A stretch of 45,695 bases of DNA. It comes from JADHUC01 sp964617665. GTDB taxonomy: Bacteria > Planctomycetota > Planctomycetia > Pirellulales > Pirellulaceae. Positions 1-9,219 of the stretch are shown here, piece by piece (the stretch's first letter is position 1; each line of letters starts with the position of its first letter). Below the pieces are notes generated by a model that searched no databases, was not told where the DNA came from, and was given only the letters and a program-made list of their open reading frames with translations. Where the stretch lies: assembly GCA_964617665.1 (NCBI GenBank), contig CAZUAH010000042.1, positions 1 through 45,695 of the forward strand. The letters run 5' to 3'. The translations under genes were made by a program, and so were the position numbers.

Positions 1-795
1 AACCCGAACGATCGGAATATTTACGCTATAGCAACTTTGGTGCACCCGAGTCTTGGCCCAATCTTGGTCGGCTTGTCACAGGGACGATCGCTCGGTCTGC
101 GCAACGATCAACCTCATCTTTCGCACGATACGCACATCGGTTTTCCCACGATTGACAAACCACAAGTTTACTTCCGGCCGAACGACGACGGCGATTTGAA
201 GATGAAGGTCATCTTCCGCGAGACTTGGAACGCCGAATTCCCGCCTGTGAGAATCTCGGTGGTCGGCGCCGCATTCGAACCAGCGACAATTGTCGTTCCC
301 GGTCAAGGAAGACCCGCCCCCGTTGAGCGAGTGCTGCCGCTTGATACGCAATGGCGGTCGGCCGCATTCACGGTGAAGGATGTGCAGAAGGGGAAGACCT
401 ACAGTCTGCAATTCGAAGGTGGCGATTCGAAAGTTGCTGCACTCGTATTGGCGGACGCCCAGGTGGTACATCGACTCGCAATCGGCCAGCCGGTGGCCCT
501 GCAGAATCATGCCGGCCAGTATCACTCGGGTGGGCAGGTGTTTTTGAAGACCAGTGACGACACAATAGCGATGCACAACTTCCGCGGACTGCCATTCTCG
601 ATCCGGGATGCCAATACGTGGCAGTTGCTCTATACTTCACCGTTACCGGTGCCGAACGAGACTGAACATGAACTCGGCACAGATCGGCTAATCGCCCTTG
701 TGGTAGCCAGCAGCCGCAATTGGCTGAAGATCACCTCGGGCGTTCATCCATGGGCTGCCGCTAATCGCGACTCGTGGTTTGTGCCGGAGCAATAG
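1..795 (+). CDS. C-terminal part of a large, probably secreted protein (5' end outside window)
   Basis: The frame is open from base 1, so the gene begins upstream and only about 264 C-terminal residues are visible. The fragment is rich in predicted beta strands and aromatic/Gly-Pro turns, with few charged helices. Near its start it has an HLSHDTHIGFPTIDKPQVYF segment and then IFRETW, which vaguely recalls the ends of BNR/sialidase-like propeller proteins, but I do not recognise the family with confidence. No catalytic motif is visible. The stop lies 39 bp before the HzsA-like gene, so the two may be co-transcribed. The TTG at 37 is not a credible start because upstream codons continue the frame. 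Confidence 0.6.
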   Translation, partial: NPNDRNIYAIATLVHPSLGPILVGLSQGRSLGLRNDQPHLSHDTHIGFPTIDKPQVYFRPNDDGDLKMKVIFRETWNAEFPPVRISVVGAAFEPATIVVPGQGRPAPVERVLPLDTQWRSAAFTVKDVQKGKTYSLQFEGGDSKVAALVLADAQVVHRLAIGQPVALQNHAGQYHSGGQVFLKTSDDTIAMHNFRGLPFSIRDANTWQLLYTSPLPVPNETEHELGTDRLIALVVASSRNWLKITSGVHPWAAANRDSWFVPEQ

Positions 796-834
796 CAGAG
801 CGACGAATCAATCGCAGACGGAGAAACGTGGCAG

Positions 835-3510
835 ATGAAGAACAACAGACGCCGAATTCGGTGGCTATTTGCGTGGCTCGCTATAAGTGTGCTTGGTGCC
901 GGTGCATCGGCATTCGCGGATACGATCGCAATCCCCGCACGGAAACTCTCGGACAAATCGGAGAACATCCGTCCGATCGACAAACGTTGGGATGGACTAG
1001 TCGTCTGCTACGGCAAGGACGGTATGCAACAGTGGACGGTCGATATCAAGACGCCCGGCCTTCATTACCTCCATTTTCAGTACGCCAGTGGCGAGAGACG
1101 GCCGCTTGGTCTGTTCATCAACGACGCGAAGACGAAAGGAGCGTTTCTCAAGCGGAACACGGGAGGCTTCTTTGTTCGGGACCTGGTTTGGGAAACCTAC
1201 GGTCCGTTCGAGTTTCGGAAGGGCAAGAACACGATCCGTGTGACGGCTGAGAACTGCATGCCCCACTTGGCAGGTCTGATCGTATCCGAGTCGGCCAGCG
1301 ATCGAAACGAAGATGCCTTCGCAGACTTATTCCCGATGCCTCCTGATCTCGCCGGCCCGATCGACGAAGACGCGACCGCCACGCGAGAGCGGCTGCGTGA
1401 ATTGCTGCCCGGTGTCCAGCACGTCTTGTTCGTCAAGCGATATACGTTTCAGTCGAGCCATTACTACACGGATTTCATCGACGGCTGTCGCCACTTCGGC
1501 GGAAACCTCTGCCTGCTGTCGCTCAAAGACGGCAGCGTGATGGACCTTGTGCCCGAACTGGACCACGGGATCTTCGGACGATGCGATCTGTCGTACGACG
1601 GTCGGCGAGTGGTCTTTGGCTGGAAAGAGAAGATCGGTGTTGGGTTTCGCATTTGGGAGGTGGGTATCGACGGAACGGGCTTGCGTCAACTGACGTTTCC
1701 GCCCGATGACGAAGATGCACGAATCGCCAAATATCAGCTCGACTGGTGGAAGTCCTACTGGCATCACACCGACGATATGCATCCCTGCTATCTGCCGGAC
1801 GGGGGAATCTGCTTTGCTTCGACGCGATGCGAATATGGCATCCTTTGCGACGGGCCCGACAAACTGACCTCGTCGGTTATCTATCGCATGGACGGCGACG
1901 GCGGCAACATCGAAAAGCTGTCGAACAACTCGGTCAGCGAATCGGCGCCCACCGTCATGAACGACGGTCGCATCCTGTACACGCGATGGGAGTATGTGGA
2001 CAACGGCTCGGTGACAAACAAGGGACTGTGGGTCATACGGCCCGATGGCACGGGCAGCGAAGAGGTGATCGGTATGAACATCGCATTCCCGTCGGTGTTC
2101 AACGTCGGTCGTGCGGTCCCTGGCAGCAACAACTTGGTTGTTGCCATCGGTGCACCGCACATGCCGCTGGGCGTTGGGACGCTTATGTTGATCGACATCC
2201 AGCGTGACCGCCGCACGGGCGAAGGCGTTTCGTACGTGACACCCGAAGTCGATACGCAACATCAATGGGGATGGGATAACGTGCCCGGCGGCGCAACCAA
2301 GCCGATTCCGCCCGAAATGCAGGCCGGTCGCGATGGCCGAGGCAACACGCAACGAGGTCCGTTGTACATGGATCCGTTTCCGCTTTCCGATCGGCAGTTT
2401 TTAGTGTCGTTCAACCCGCGCGACAACTGGAATGTCAAAAATGCTTACGGCCTGTACCTGCTGGATCGAGACGGCAACAAACGCCTGCTGCACAAGGAAG
2501 AGGAGTATTCCTGCTGGATGCCGATCCCAGTGCGTGCGCGTCAGAAGCCGACCGTTCCGAAGGGGACGACGGATCACGATCTGGCCCGTCGCGGACTCGC
2601 CCGAGTCGTTGTGTCGGATGTGTACCGCGGATTGGACGGTGTCGAGCGTGGTACGATCAAATATCTGCGCGTGAACGAACACGTCCCGCGCACGTGGGCG
2701 TCGCGGCGTTTCTGGGAAGGCGACGTCTTCGACCAGCAGCACTCGGTGGTTTCGTGCAAAACCCACCTGGGGCTGAAGATCCAACACGGGATCGTGCCGG
2801 TGGAAGAAGACGGTTCGGCACATTTCCTGGTCGAGGCCGACAAGAACATCTTCTTGCAGACGCTCGACAAGGAATTCATAGAAGTCCAACGCGAACGGAC
2901 CTTCGTGAACTACCGGCCCGGAGAAGTGCGTTCATGCATGGGGTGCCACGAACGACCGAAAGACAATAACCCTGCTGCAAAGACCGACCTTCCCACGGCT
3001 CTCGGCCACGAGCCAAGACTTCCCGGGCCTCAGCCCGGTGAGACATCGGGAGCCCGACCGCTTGCATACGAGGTGGATGTGCAGCCCGTTTGGGACCGAC
3101 ATTGCGTCCGGTGCCATGGGCCCGAGAAGAAAGAAGGCGATCTTGACCTGTCCGGCGAGCGCACAGCTCTGTTCTGCCGGTCTTACGAGAACCTCATGTC
3201 GCGCAAGCTGATTTCCATCATCGGCGAGAACCATCCGAAGGCCGGCAACGTCCACTACCTCCCGCCGTACAGCCTGGGCACTTACGCGAGCAAGCTGCAC
3301 AAGTATCTTGGCAAGGACCACTTTGACGTGAACTTGTCGCAGGAAGAACGCATCCGCGTGACCACCTGGATGGACTCGAACGGCCAATACTATGGCTCGT
3401 ATTACGGGCGCAAGAATCTAGCCCACATCGATCATCCAAACTTCCGCCCAATCCTCACATACGAGCAATCCCACGCAAACACGCCACCCTTGCCGGAGAA
3501 GCAAAGGTAG
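835..3510 (+). CDS. HzsA-like secreted beta-propeller protein with two c-type hemes
   Basis: 891 residues. A signal peptide is visible (basic MKNNRRRIR, hydrophobic core, ASAFA cleavage site), so the protein is exported. The middle holds TolB/PD40-like propeller blades (YDGRRVVFGWKE, PDGGICFASTRC, NDGRILYTRWEY). The C-terminal third carries the hallmark of the hydrazine-synthase-alpha middle-domain family: EEDGSAHFLVEADKNIFLQ, then PGEVRSCMGCHE with a heme site at about residue 701, and a second heme site, CVRCH, at about residue 757 in a DVQPVWDRHCVRCHG context typical of planctomycete cytochromes. Family membership is from motif recognition. The substrate is unknown, and nothing here implies hydrazine synthesis. 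A proline/glycine linker (about residues 718-740) between the hemes contains a CCCGGGCCTCAGCCCGG palindrome and may be a repeat-derived insertion. Confidence 0.85.
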   Translation: MKNNRRRIRWLFAWLAISVLGAGASAFADTIAIPARKLSDKSENIRPIDKRWDGLVVCYGKDGMQQWTVDIKTPGLHYLHFQYASGERRPLGLFINDAKTKGAFLKRNTGGFFVRDLVWETYGPFEFRKGKNTIRVTAENCMPHLAGLIVSESASDRNEDAFADLFPMPPDLAGPIDEDATATRERLRELLPGVQHVLFVKRYTFQSSHYYTDFIDGCRHFGGNLCLLSLKDGSVMDLVPELDHGIFGRCDLSYDGRRVVFGWKEKIGVGFRIWEVGIDGTGLRQLTFPPDDEDARIAKYQLDWWKSYWHHTDDMHPCYLPDGGICFASTRCEYGILCDGPDKLTSSVIYRMDGDGGNIEKLSNNSVSESAPTVMNDGRILYTRWEYVDNGSVTNKGLWVIRPDGTGSEEVIGMNIAFPSVFNVGRAVPGSNNLVVAIGAPHMPLGVGTLMLIDIQRDRRTGEGVSYVTPEVDTQHQWGWDNVPGGATKPIPPEMQAGRDGRGNTQRGPLYMDPFPLSDRQFLVSFNPRDNWNVKNAYGLYLLDRDGNKRLLHKEEEYSCWMPIPVRARQKPTVPKGTTDHDLARRGLARVVVSDVYRGLDGVERGTIKYLRVNEHVPRTWASRRFWEGDVFDQQHSVVSCKTHLGLKIQHGIVPVEEDGSAHFLVEADKNIFLQTLDKEFIEVQRERTFVNYRPGEVRSCMGCHERPKDNNPAAKTDLPTALGHEPRLPGPQPGETSGARPLAYEVDVQPVWDRHCVRCHGPEKKEGDLDLSGERTALFCRSYENLMSRKLISIIGENHPKAGNVHYLPPYSLGTYASKLHKYLGKDHFDVNLSQEERIRVTTWMDSNGQYYGSYYGRKNLAHIDHPNFRPILTYEQSHANTPPLPEKQR

Positions 3511-3663
3511 GTACCGGCTGCCGGACGGGACCTGAGCAGCATGGGAATTTGGGGGACAACGGCGCGGAAGAAGAAATCACTCCTTGCGGGCCGCTCATAA
3601 CAGCCAGCCCTTGAAACTGCGTAAGTCTATGCGCGGCCCCCGAGATTCCGTGGATTTTCTGTA

Positions 3664-3691
3664 TTGACGGGGACGCATATGTCGATATCAT
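3664..3691 (+). promoter_or_regulatory. Putative sigma70-type promoter of the regulator/ArsA operon
   Basis: TTGACG (3664-3669) and TATCAT (3686-3691) are separated by 16 bp and lie 55 bp before the regulator start codon. They match the -35/-10 consensus at 5 of 6 and 5 of 6 positions. The assignment rests only on sequence and position. Confidence 0.45.
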
Positions 3692-3692
3692 A

Positions 3693-3725
3693 TTAACGTT
3701 CAGTATGTACTTAACGTTGTGTATG
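3693..3725 (+). promoter_or_regulatory. Tandem operator-like repeat, TTAACGTT-NN-GTATG twice at 18-bp period
   Basis: The units at 3693-3707 and 3711-3725 share TTAACGTT and GTATG exactly; each contains the palindrome AACGTT. They sit just downstream of the putative -10 element and upstream of the regulator ribosome-binding site, where a bound protein would block transcription initiation. Autorepression by the adjacent GbsR/MarR-type regulator is the natural inference. Confidence 0.5.
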
Positions 3726-3745
3726 CAAGGCTAAAGGAGAGTGCG

Positions 3746-4267
3746 ATGAAGAAAACAGTTGAAGACGTCCAAAACGACTTCATCGACACAAGTGGTGAAA
3801 TGGCCGAACGTTACGGCCTGACGCGAGTGGGGGGACTGCTCAAGGGCCTCCTGCTACTTTCGCGACAGCCACTGTCGTTGGATGACATGGCCGAACGGCT
3901 TGAAGTGTCCAAGGCGTCCGTTTCCACTAACATCCGTCTCTTGGAGCGGTGGAAAGCGGTACGACGGGTTTTCAACCGGGGAGACAGGAAGAACTACTAC
4001 GAACTGCGAGGTGACCTTTGGGACATCGAAACGGAGATTGTTAGTACGGTTCTAAAGGACGAGATTGAGAGGTTCGGCGACTGTTTGTCCCAGTGGAAGA
4101 GCGAATTGGCGGAGGCGGAAGAGGGGGATCCCGAGGAACGTGAGTTCCTGACGAAGCGTTTGGAGGAGATCGACGAGTACTTCGACGCGGTCCGGCACGT
4201 GCTGGAGCTGCTGACACGCGAAGGCAAAGTGACCCCCGCGGCCATCAAGAAGATTCAGATCGTATGA
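3746..4267 (+). CDS. GbsR/MarR-family winged-helix transcriptional regulator
   Basis: 173 residues from the ATG at 3746. AAGGAG at 3734-3739 lies 6 nt upstream, so I prefer this start over the GTG at 3719. The central winged helix-turn-helix is seen as LSLDDMAERLEVSKASVSTN followed by a wing (RRVFNRGDRKNYYEL). The C-terminal half is highly charged and helical and probably dimerises. The layout fits the GbsR subgroup of MarR-like repressors (DNA-binding domain N-terminal, helical C-terminus). The stop is 7 bp before the first ArsA gene, so the three genes form an operon. The 18-bp tandem repeat in its own promoter is the probable binding site. The effector is unknown. Confidence 0.85.
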   Translation: MKKTVEDVQNDFIDTSGEMAERYGLTRVGGLLKGLLLLSRQPLSLDDMAERLEVSKASVSTNIRLLERWKAVRRVFNRGDRKNYYELRGDLWDIETEIVSTVLKDEIERFGDCLSQWKSELAEAEEGDPEEREFLTKRLEEIDEYFDAVRHVLELLTREGKVTPAAIKKIQIV

Positions 4268-4274
4268 GGCAGCC

Positions 4275-5453
4275 ATGAGACTGATCCTCTACACGGGCAA
4301 AGGCGGCGTCGGCAAATCGAGCATCGCCGCGGCCACGGCCGTGCGAGTCGCTGAACTCGGTCGCCGGACGCTGTTGGTCAGTTCGGACCTAGCCCACAAC
4401 TTGTCCGACATCTTCGAGACGCGAATCGGTGGCGATCCGGTAGCCGTCGCCGAGAACCTTAAGGCGTTGGAGGTCGACGCGTTGAAGGAGATCCGGGACA
4501 ACTGGGGGCCGGCACAGGACTACCTTTCTGGGTTCCTTGCCTACCTTGGCATGGACGATGCCGTTGCCGAGGAAGTGGCATTGTTGCCAGGTACTGAAGA
4601 GTTGTTCTTGTTGACTCGCATCCTGAGGGAACTCGAAAGCGATCAATACGACGCGATCATCGTCGACTGTTCGCCGACGGCCGGCGCGCTACGGCTGCTG
4701 ACTTTCACGGATACGGCCTGCACAAAGCTGAACCGCCTCATTAAGCTGGAACGCCAACTGTTGAAGCTTATGCGACCGGTCCTAAACCGTTTCAAGGCAA
4801 TGCGGCACATCATTCCTGCCGACAAAGTCTATGGTACCTTCGAAGATGTCATCCGTGACGTGGGACGGCTGGGCGAAATCCTCAAAGACCCCGAGGTCAG
4901 TTCCGTCCGATTGGTCTTGAACCCGGACCGCGTGGCCATTGCCGAGACGCGGCGCGCCTTCACCTACTTCGGTCTGTTTGGTTTTCCGATCGACGGTATT
5001 ATCGTGAACAAGGTGCTGCCAAAGGAACTTGCCGACGGTTACCTGCACGACTGGTTCACGCTCCAACAGCAGCTTTTGGAGTCTATCGACGAGTCGTTCC
5101 TGGATGTGGCCAAGTTTCGCGTGCCTCTGCTGGACAGTGAACCCATCGGCCTGGCGCCGCTTTCTCAGATGGCCGAAGGGATTTTCGGCGAGAAGCGTCC
5201 GGAGGATGTGCTGTCCGCGACGAAACCAGTGTCCATCGCTCGCGGGGACGGAAAGTATCGGCTTGGCTTCTGGTTGCCCAACATAGCGAAGCAGGATTTG
5301 CATGTCGGCCGGAAGGATGCGGATTTAATACTATCCGCAGGCAGTTACACACGCGTATTCTCGCTGCCCGATTCGCTGGTCGACCGCGAGATCGCCGAGG
5401 CCAAGTTTGACGATGGGAGGCTGTCGATTACCTTCGAGGCGGAACCGGCATGA
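4275..5453 (+). CDS. ArsA/Get3-family ATPase with C-terminal Hsp20-like domain (copy 1)
   Basis: 392 residues. The deviant Walker A P-loop GKGGVGKSS is at residues 8-16 and a switch region IIVDCSPTAGALR at about 130-142, both characteristic of the ArsA/Get3 branch of SIMIBI ATPases. The last roughly 75 residues (KYRLGFWLPN ... TRVFSLPDSLVDREI ... LSITF) look like the Hsp20/alpha-crystallin-like domain attached to some ArsA proteins. Only two cysteines are present, in DCSP and DTACTK: the arsenite-binding cysteines of E. coli ArsA and the CxxC of Get3 are missing, so neither arsenite export nor zinc-dimer tail-anchor insertion can be assumed. The stop overlaps the next ATG by 4 bp (ATGA), indicating translational coupling with copy 2. 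Confidence 0.9.
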   Translation: MRLILYTGKGGVGKSSIAAATAVRVAELGRRTLLVSSDLAHNLSDIFETRIGGDPVAVAENLKALEVDALKEIRDNWGPAQDYLSGFLAYLGMDDAVAEEVALLPGTEELFLLTRILRELESDQYDAIIVDCSPTAGALRLLTFTDTACTKLNRLIKLERQLLKLMRPVLNRFKAMRHIIPADKVYGTFEDVIRDVGRLGEILKDPEVSSVRLVLNPDRVAIAETRRAFTYFGLFGFPIDGIIVNKVLPKELADGYLHDWFTLQQQLLESIDESFLDVAKFRVPLLDSEPIGLAPLSQMAEGIFGEKRPEDVLSATKPVSIARGDGKYRLGFWLPNIAKQDLHVGRKDADLILSAGSYTRVFSLPDSLVDREIAEAKFDDGRLSITFEAEPA

Positions 5454-6616
5454 GACTCATCCTATACACGGGCAAAGGCGGAGTGGGCAAATCGAGCATC
5501 GCCGCCGCAACGGCGGTGCGCACCGCCGAACTAGGTCGCCAAACGCTGCTTGTCAGCTCGGACTTGGCGCACAATCTCTCCGACATCTTCGACACGCGAT
5601 TAGGTAGCGAACCGGCGACCGTCGCCGATAGCCTGACCGCATTAGAAATCGATGCGTTGAAGGAAATTCGCGAGAACTGGTCACCGGCACAGGACTATTT
5701 CGCTAATCTCCTAGCATATCTGGGCGTCGACGATGCCATCGCAGAGGAGGTGGCCCTTCTACCCGGCATGGACGAGTTGTTCATGCTCACTCGAATACTG
5801 CACGAAATCGAAAGCGGTCGCTACGAAGTCGTCGTCATCGACTGTTCGCCCACCGCCGGCACGCTCCGGCACCTGACGCTGACCGACACTGCGTGTACGA
5901 AGTTGCAGAAGATGACGAACGCGAAACGCAAGGTCTTCAAGCTCGTGCGCCCGGTCCTCAATCGCGTCAAAGGCCTCCGGCACTTCATGGCCGATGACGA
6001 GGTCTTCGACGTATTCGATCATCTGTTGGACAACGTCGGTCGCCTGGGCGAAATCTTCAAGAATCCGGAAGTCAGCACGGTCCGCCTAGTTCTGAACGCA
6101 GACCGAGTGGCAATCGCTGAAACTCGGCGCGCTTTCACGTACTTCGGGCTGTTCGGCTTTCCCGTTGATGGCGTCTTCGTGAACAAGGTTCTCCCAACCG
6201 AATTAGCCGATGGCTACATGAATCGCTGGTTCACGCTCCAGCAACAGCTTCTCGATTCCATCGACCAGTCGTTTCTGGACGTGAACAAATTCCGCGTGCC
6301 GCTGCTCGCCAAGGAGCCGATCGGCCTGGACCCGCTGGCCGAGATGGCACACGGCATCTTCCGCGACCAGAGACCTGACCACGTGCTTTCCGCCACAAAG
6401 TCCGTTTCGATGGATCAGGTGGACGGCAAGCAACGACTCATCTTCAGCCTACCGGATGTGAATAAGAAGAATCTTGATGTCAGTCGCAAGGATGGCGAAC
6501 TAATTCTGACAGCAGAGAACTACACGCGGGTGTTCTCGCTCCCCGACACGCTGATCGACCGCGAAATCGCCGGAGCCGAATTTGCCGATGGAATACTGAC
6601 TATCTCATTCGGCTAG
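5450..6616 (+). CDS. ArsA/Get3-family ATPase with C-terminal Hsp20-like domain (copy 2)
   Basis: 388 residues, a close tandem paralogue of the preceding gene: the first 40 residues are nearly identical (P-loop GKGGVGKSS, then LVSSDLAHNLSDIF), and the Hsp20-like tail (TRVFSLPDTLIDREI) is conserved. The middle segment (TNAKRKVFKLVRPVLNRVKG) differs most, the region that in this superfamily forms the helical client-binding part, so the two subunits may bind different partners. E. coli ArsA is a fused tandem of two such halves; here the halves are separate genes with a 4-bp overlap, which suggests a heterodimer. It ends 11 bp from the convergent SGNH gene with no visible terminator between them. 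Confidence 0.9.
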   Translation: MRLILYTGKGGVGKSSIAAATAVRTAELGRQTLLVSSDLAHNLSDIFDTRLGSEPATVADSLTALEIDALKEIRENWSPAQDYFANLLAYLGVDDAIAEEVALLPGMDELFMLTRILHEIESGRYEVVVIDCSPTAGTLRHLTLTDTACTKLQKMTNAKRKVFKLVRPVLNRVKGLRHFMADDEVFDVFDHLLDNVGRLGEIFKNPEVSTVRLVLNADRVAIAETRRAFTYFGLFGFPVDGVFVNKVLPTELADGYMNRWFTLQQQLLDSIDQSFLDVNKFRVPLLAKEPIGLDPLAEMAHGIFRDQRPDHVLSATKSVSMDQVDGKQRLIFSLPDVNKKNLDVSRKDGELILTAENYTRVFSLPDTLIDREIAGAEFADGILTISFG

Positions 6617-6627
6617 ACACCAGGCAG

Positions 6628-7767
6628 TCAATTCGCCAGGAACTCAAGAAACGATTCGTTTTCTAGCATCTGTTCGGCCAGCAGGCGATAGCCATCGGCA
6701 AGCGGGTGGCTGGCGTCGGCGTAGTGTTCGCTGGGGAGGGCGGCGGGAACGAAATGGGGAATCTGCTGTTGTTCAAGCCGCGCCTGCACCGAGCGTTTTC
6801 TGTCTTGATAGGCTTCCAGACTTTCCTGGCGAAGCATGTGCTCGTTGAAAGGACCCACGAGAACGAAGACCGAATTCCCACGCCGCTTGAGAAGATCCAC
6901 CGCTCGGCGGAAGCTGCGCCATTGGAGAGATTCGTCCAGTTCGACCCAAGGAAAATTGACTTGTCTCATACCTTTGTTTGTCCACGAATCCGCCACGGGC
7001 TCGGGCGATGGTGGTTCGCCCGGCGAGGGCAATTCCAAAGTCACTTCGCCGATCGGATTGGCGTAGGGGTGGTCGATCGTCCAGGCGGCGATGTCCATGT
7101 CTTCGAAGTAGGCGATCCGCAAGTGGTCGACCCAGCCGAAGAACGGCACCTCGCGACCCACGACGATGCCCAACCGGCGCGACCACGATTCTCTGTAGCA
7201 CGGCACGGGAGGGTACACCTGGGGGACCAGCTTGGGATGATTGAAGTCGGATTCCTTTTGGTCTGAAAGATCTCGCCGCTTGGACGCCGTCCATAGCAGA
7301 TTGCAGTTTACGATGACCTTGCTATCTGTGATGTCTTGCCCATAGTGTTCGACCAGGCCTGCCATTGCCGCGGGGTGAATGCCGTCGATGCCTAGATTGA
7401 CGAAACGATCGTCGCCACTGAGTTCGTTCAGGTAGTGCGGCAGCGTTTGGTCTTTGGAAACATAGTGCCCCCAGACGGCAGAGTCGCCCAGAACCAACGT
7501 CTTGTCGTCGGTCGCGATTCGACGGCAGTAACGACGTATCATCCAATAGTCGTAACTGAGCCGATAGGACACGCGGTAGTCGGTTTCCGGTTCGAACGGC
7601 TCGATTCGCTCCCACGCCACCGGAATCCCGTACAGCAACGCGACAACCACGCACGCAACAACCAACCAGCCGCGCGGCGACAGTCGCACATCGTTCGACG
7701 AGAACGGTACTTCGCGTTCCTCTGTCTCGGCCGTTTGGTCTTTCCGCCGCTCCACGGCATTCTCCAT
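6628..7767 (-). CDS. Membrane-anchored SGNH-like hydrolase/acyltransferase partner of MBOAT
   Basis: 379 residues. A polar, glutamate-rich cytoplasmic N-terminus is followed by one membrane segment (GWLVVACVVVALLYGIPVAW, about residues 33-52). The external domain has the block I serine motif TLVLGDSAVWG and, near the C-terminus, a DASHP motif supplying the Asp-x-x-His of SGNH enzymes. Proteins of this type (AlgJ/AlgX, DltD-like) accept an acyl group from an MBOAT protein and transfer it to a polysaccharide. The start codon overlaps the MBOAT stop by one base (TAATG), so the pair is translationally coupled. The glycan substrate cannot be told. Confidence 0.8.
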   Translation of the reverse strand: MENAVERRKDQTAETEEREVPFSSNDVRLSPRGWLVVACVVVALLYGIPVAWERIEPFEPETDYRVSYRLSYDYWMIRRYCRRIATDDKTLVLGDSAVWGHYVSKDQTLPHYLNELSGDDRFVNLGIDGIHPAAMAGLVEHYGQDITDSKVIVNCNLLWTASKRRDLSDQKESDFNHPKLVPQVYPPVPCYRESWSRRLGIVVGREVPFFGWVDHLRIAYFEDMDIAAWTIDHPYANPIGEVTLELPSPGEPPSPEPVADSWTNKGMRQVNFPWVELDESLQWRSFRRAVDLLKRRGNSVFVLVGPFNEHMLRQESLEAYQDRKRSVQARLEQQQIPHFVPAALPSEHYADASHPLADGYRLLAEQMLENESFLEFLAN

Positions 7768-9218
7768 TAAAACTGGAAGTAGATGAACGGTTGCTCACCC
7801 GATGCGGCGAACACTGCAACCCAAATAATCATGGCGACAACGATGGCTCCGCGTACGGGCACCGGCTGGAAGATCCGTCGAACTTTCGATTCGTAGATGT
7901 ACTGGTAGATCCACACGCTTAGAACCAGCGCCAACATCAGTAGCGGACACGCGGGATCACTCCACGCGAAAGTGAAGATCCTACAGACGATCGCCCACGC
8001 GTCGGAAATCGTTTCCGCCCGGAAAAAGATCCACGCGAAGGTGACAAACGCGAATGTCAAGAGTTGCTTCACAAACCGAGGGACTCGCTCGCGATAGGTC
8101 AGCGACTTCTCCAGACCACGCGTCATCGAGTAGCCAAACGCATGGAGTGCTCCCCAGGCGACGAACGTCCACGCCGCGCCGTGCCACAGCCCTGAAATGA
8201 GCATCGTCAGGCAGATGTTGCGGTAGGTCACTAGTTCGCTCTTGCGACTCCCGCCCAGTGGAATATAGACGTAATCGCGAAACCAAGTGGACAGGCTGAT
8301 ATGCCATCGGCGCCAGAAGTCACCCAAACCCGTGGCTAGGTATGGATTGTTGAAGTTCAGTATCAGGCGCAGGCCCATCATTCGCCCCACGCCGCGAGCC
8401 ATGTCGGTATAGCCGCTGAAATCGAAGTAGATCTGCCAAGCGAAGGCGAACGTCGCCAACAGTAAAGCCGGCGCTTCGCACTGTTCTGGTGAACTGTACG
8501 CTCGCTCGACGTAGATCGCCAAGTAGTCGGCGAGGGCAAGCTTCTTGAACAGCCCGACAACGAACAGCGAAAGGCCATCGGCCACGTCGTTGCGAGTGAT
8601 TGTCGGCGTCTGGCGGAGTTGCGGCAGGAGGTTCTTGGCCCGTTCGATCGGACCCGCCACTAGTTGTGGAAACAGCGAAACGAACGTGGCATAGCGAATG
8701 AAGTTCGGTTCTTTGTCAACATTGCCTCGGTAGAAGTCGATGGTATAGCTCATCGACTGGAAGACGTAGAAAGATATGCCTACGGGCAAAAGGAAATCCA
8801 TCGGCGGGACGCTGTAGCCGACTCCCATGCTGGAGAACAGCCTATTGAGGCTGTCACTGACGAACGTGAGATCGGGACTCGCGATTTCGTACGGCATTCC
8901 AATCCGCTGCAAGGCGGCATTCACATTCTCGATGACAAATTCGCCGTACTTGAAGAATCCCAACATTCCCAGGTTGTTGCAAATGCTCAATGCCAACCAT
9001 GGCTTCCTCAATCGGCTGCGGGACATCGCCATCACCGCCAGGTAGTCGAGGGTCGTCGACCACAAGATCAGCACCAGGTACAGCGGGCTCCATGCTCCGT
9101 AGAACACATACGACGCGGCCAACAGCCAAGGCAGCTTGAACCGCGTGCCCTTCAGGGCCAGATAGACCGGGTAGACGATCAAGAAGAATAGGACGAATGT
9201 CCAGGTGTGAAAGAGCAT
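7767..9218 (-). CDS. MBOAT-family O-acyltransferase (AlgI-like)
   Basis: 483 residues with about ten hydrophobic segments. It shows the AlgI/PatA/DltB signature: QLVAGPIERAKNLLPQL, FDFSGYTDMARGVGRMMG, NNPYLATGLGDFWRRWHISL, WFRDYVYIPLGGSR and the catalytic-histidine region LISGLWHGAAWTFVAWG. The family transfers acyl groups, usually acetyl, across the membrane for O-acylation of exopolysaccharide or other envelope polymers. It is followed directly by the SGNH partner, and its start lies one base from the stop of the FGE-HDAC gene, so all are probably one transcript. Length is normal for the family. Confidence 0.93.
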   Translation of the reverse strand: MLFHTWTFVLFFLIVYPVYLALKGTRFKLPWLLAASYVFYGAWSPLYLVLILWSTTLDYLAVMAMSRSRLRKPWLALSICNNLGMLGFFKYGEFVIENVNAALQRIGMPYEIASPDLTFVSDSLNRLFSSMGVGYSVPPMDFLLPVGISFYVFQSMSYTIDFYRGNVDKEPNFIRYATFVSLFPQLVAGPIERAKNLLPQLRQTPTITRNDVADGLSLFVVGLFKKLALADYLAIYVERAYSSPEQCEAPALLLATFAFAWQIYFDFSGYTDMARGVGRMMGLRLILNFNNPYLATGLGDFWRRWHISLSTWFRDYVYIPLGGSRKSELVTYRNICLTMLISGLWHGAAWTFVAWGALHAFGYSMTRGLEKSLTYRERVPRFVKQLLTFAFVTFAWIFFRAETISDAWAIVCRIFTFAWSDPACPLLMLALVLSVWIYQYIYESKVRRIFQPVPVRGAIVVAMIIWVAVFAASGEQPFIYFQF

Positions 9219-9219
9219 G

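Noticed and set aside
1327..2352. 341-codon open frame on the minus strand
   Set aside because: It is antisense to the HzsA-like propeller gene, with no signal peptide, ribosome-binding site or recognisable motif; a codon-bias shadow.
835..3510. Anammox-type hydrazine synthesis
   Set aside because: The HzsA-like fold is common in non-anammox planctomycetes, and no hzsB, hzsC or hydrazine dehydrogenase context is visible.
4275..6616. Arsenic resistance operon
   Set aside because: No pump, reductase or ArsR; arsenite-binding cysteines are absent from both ATPases.
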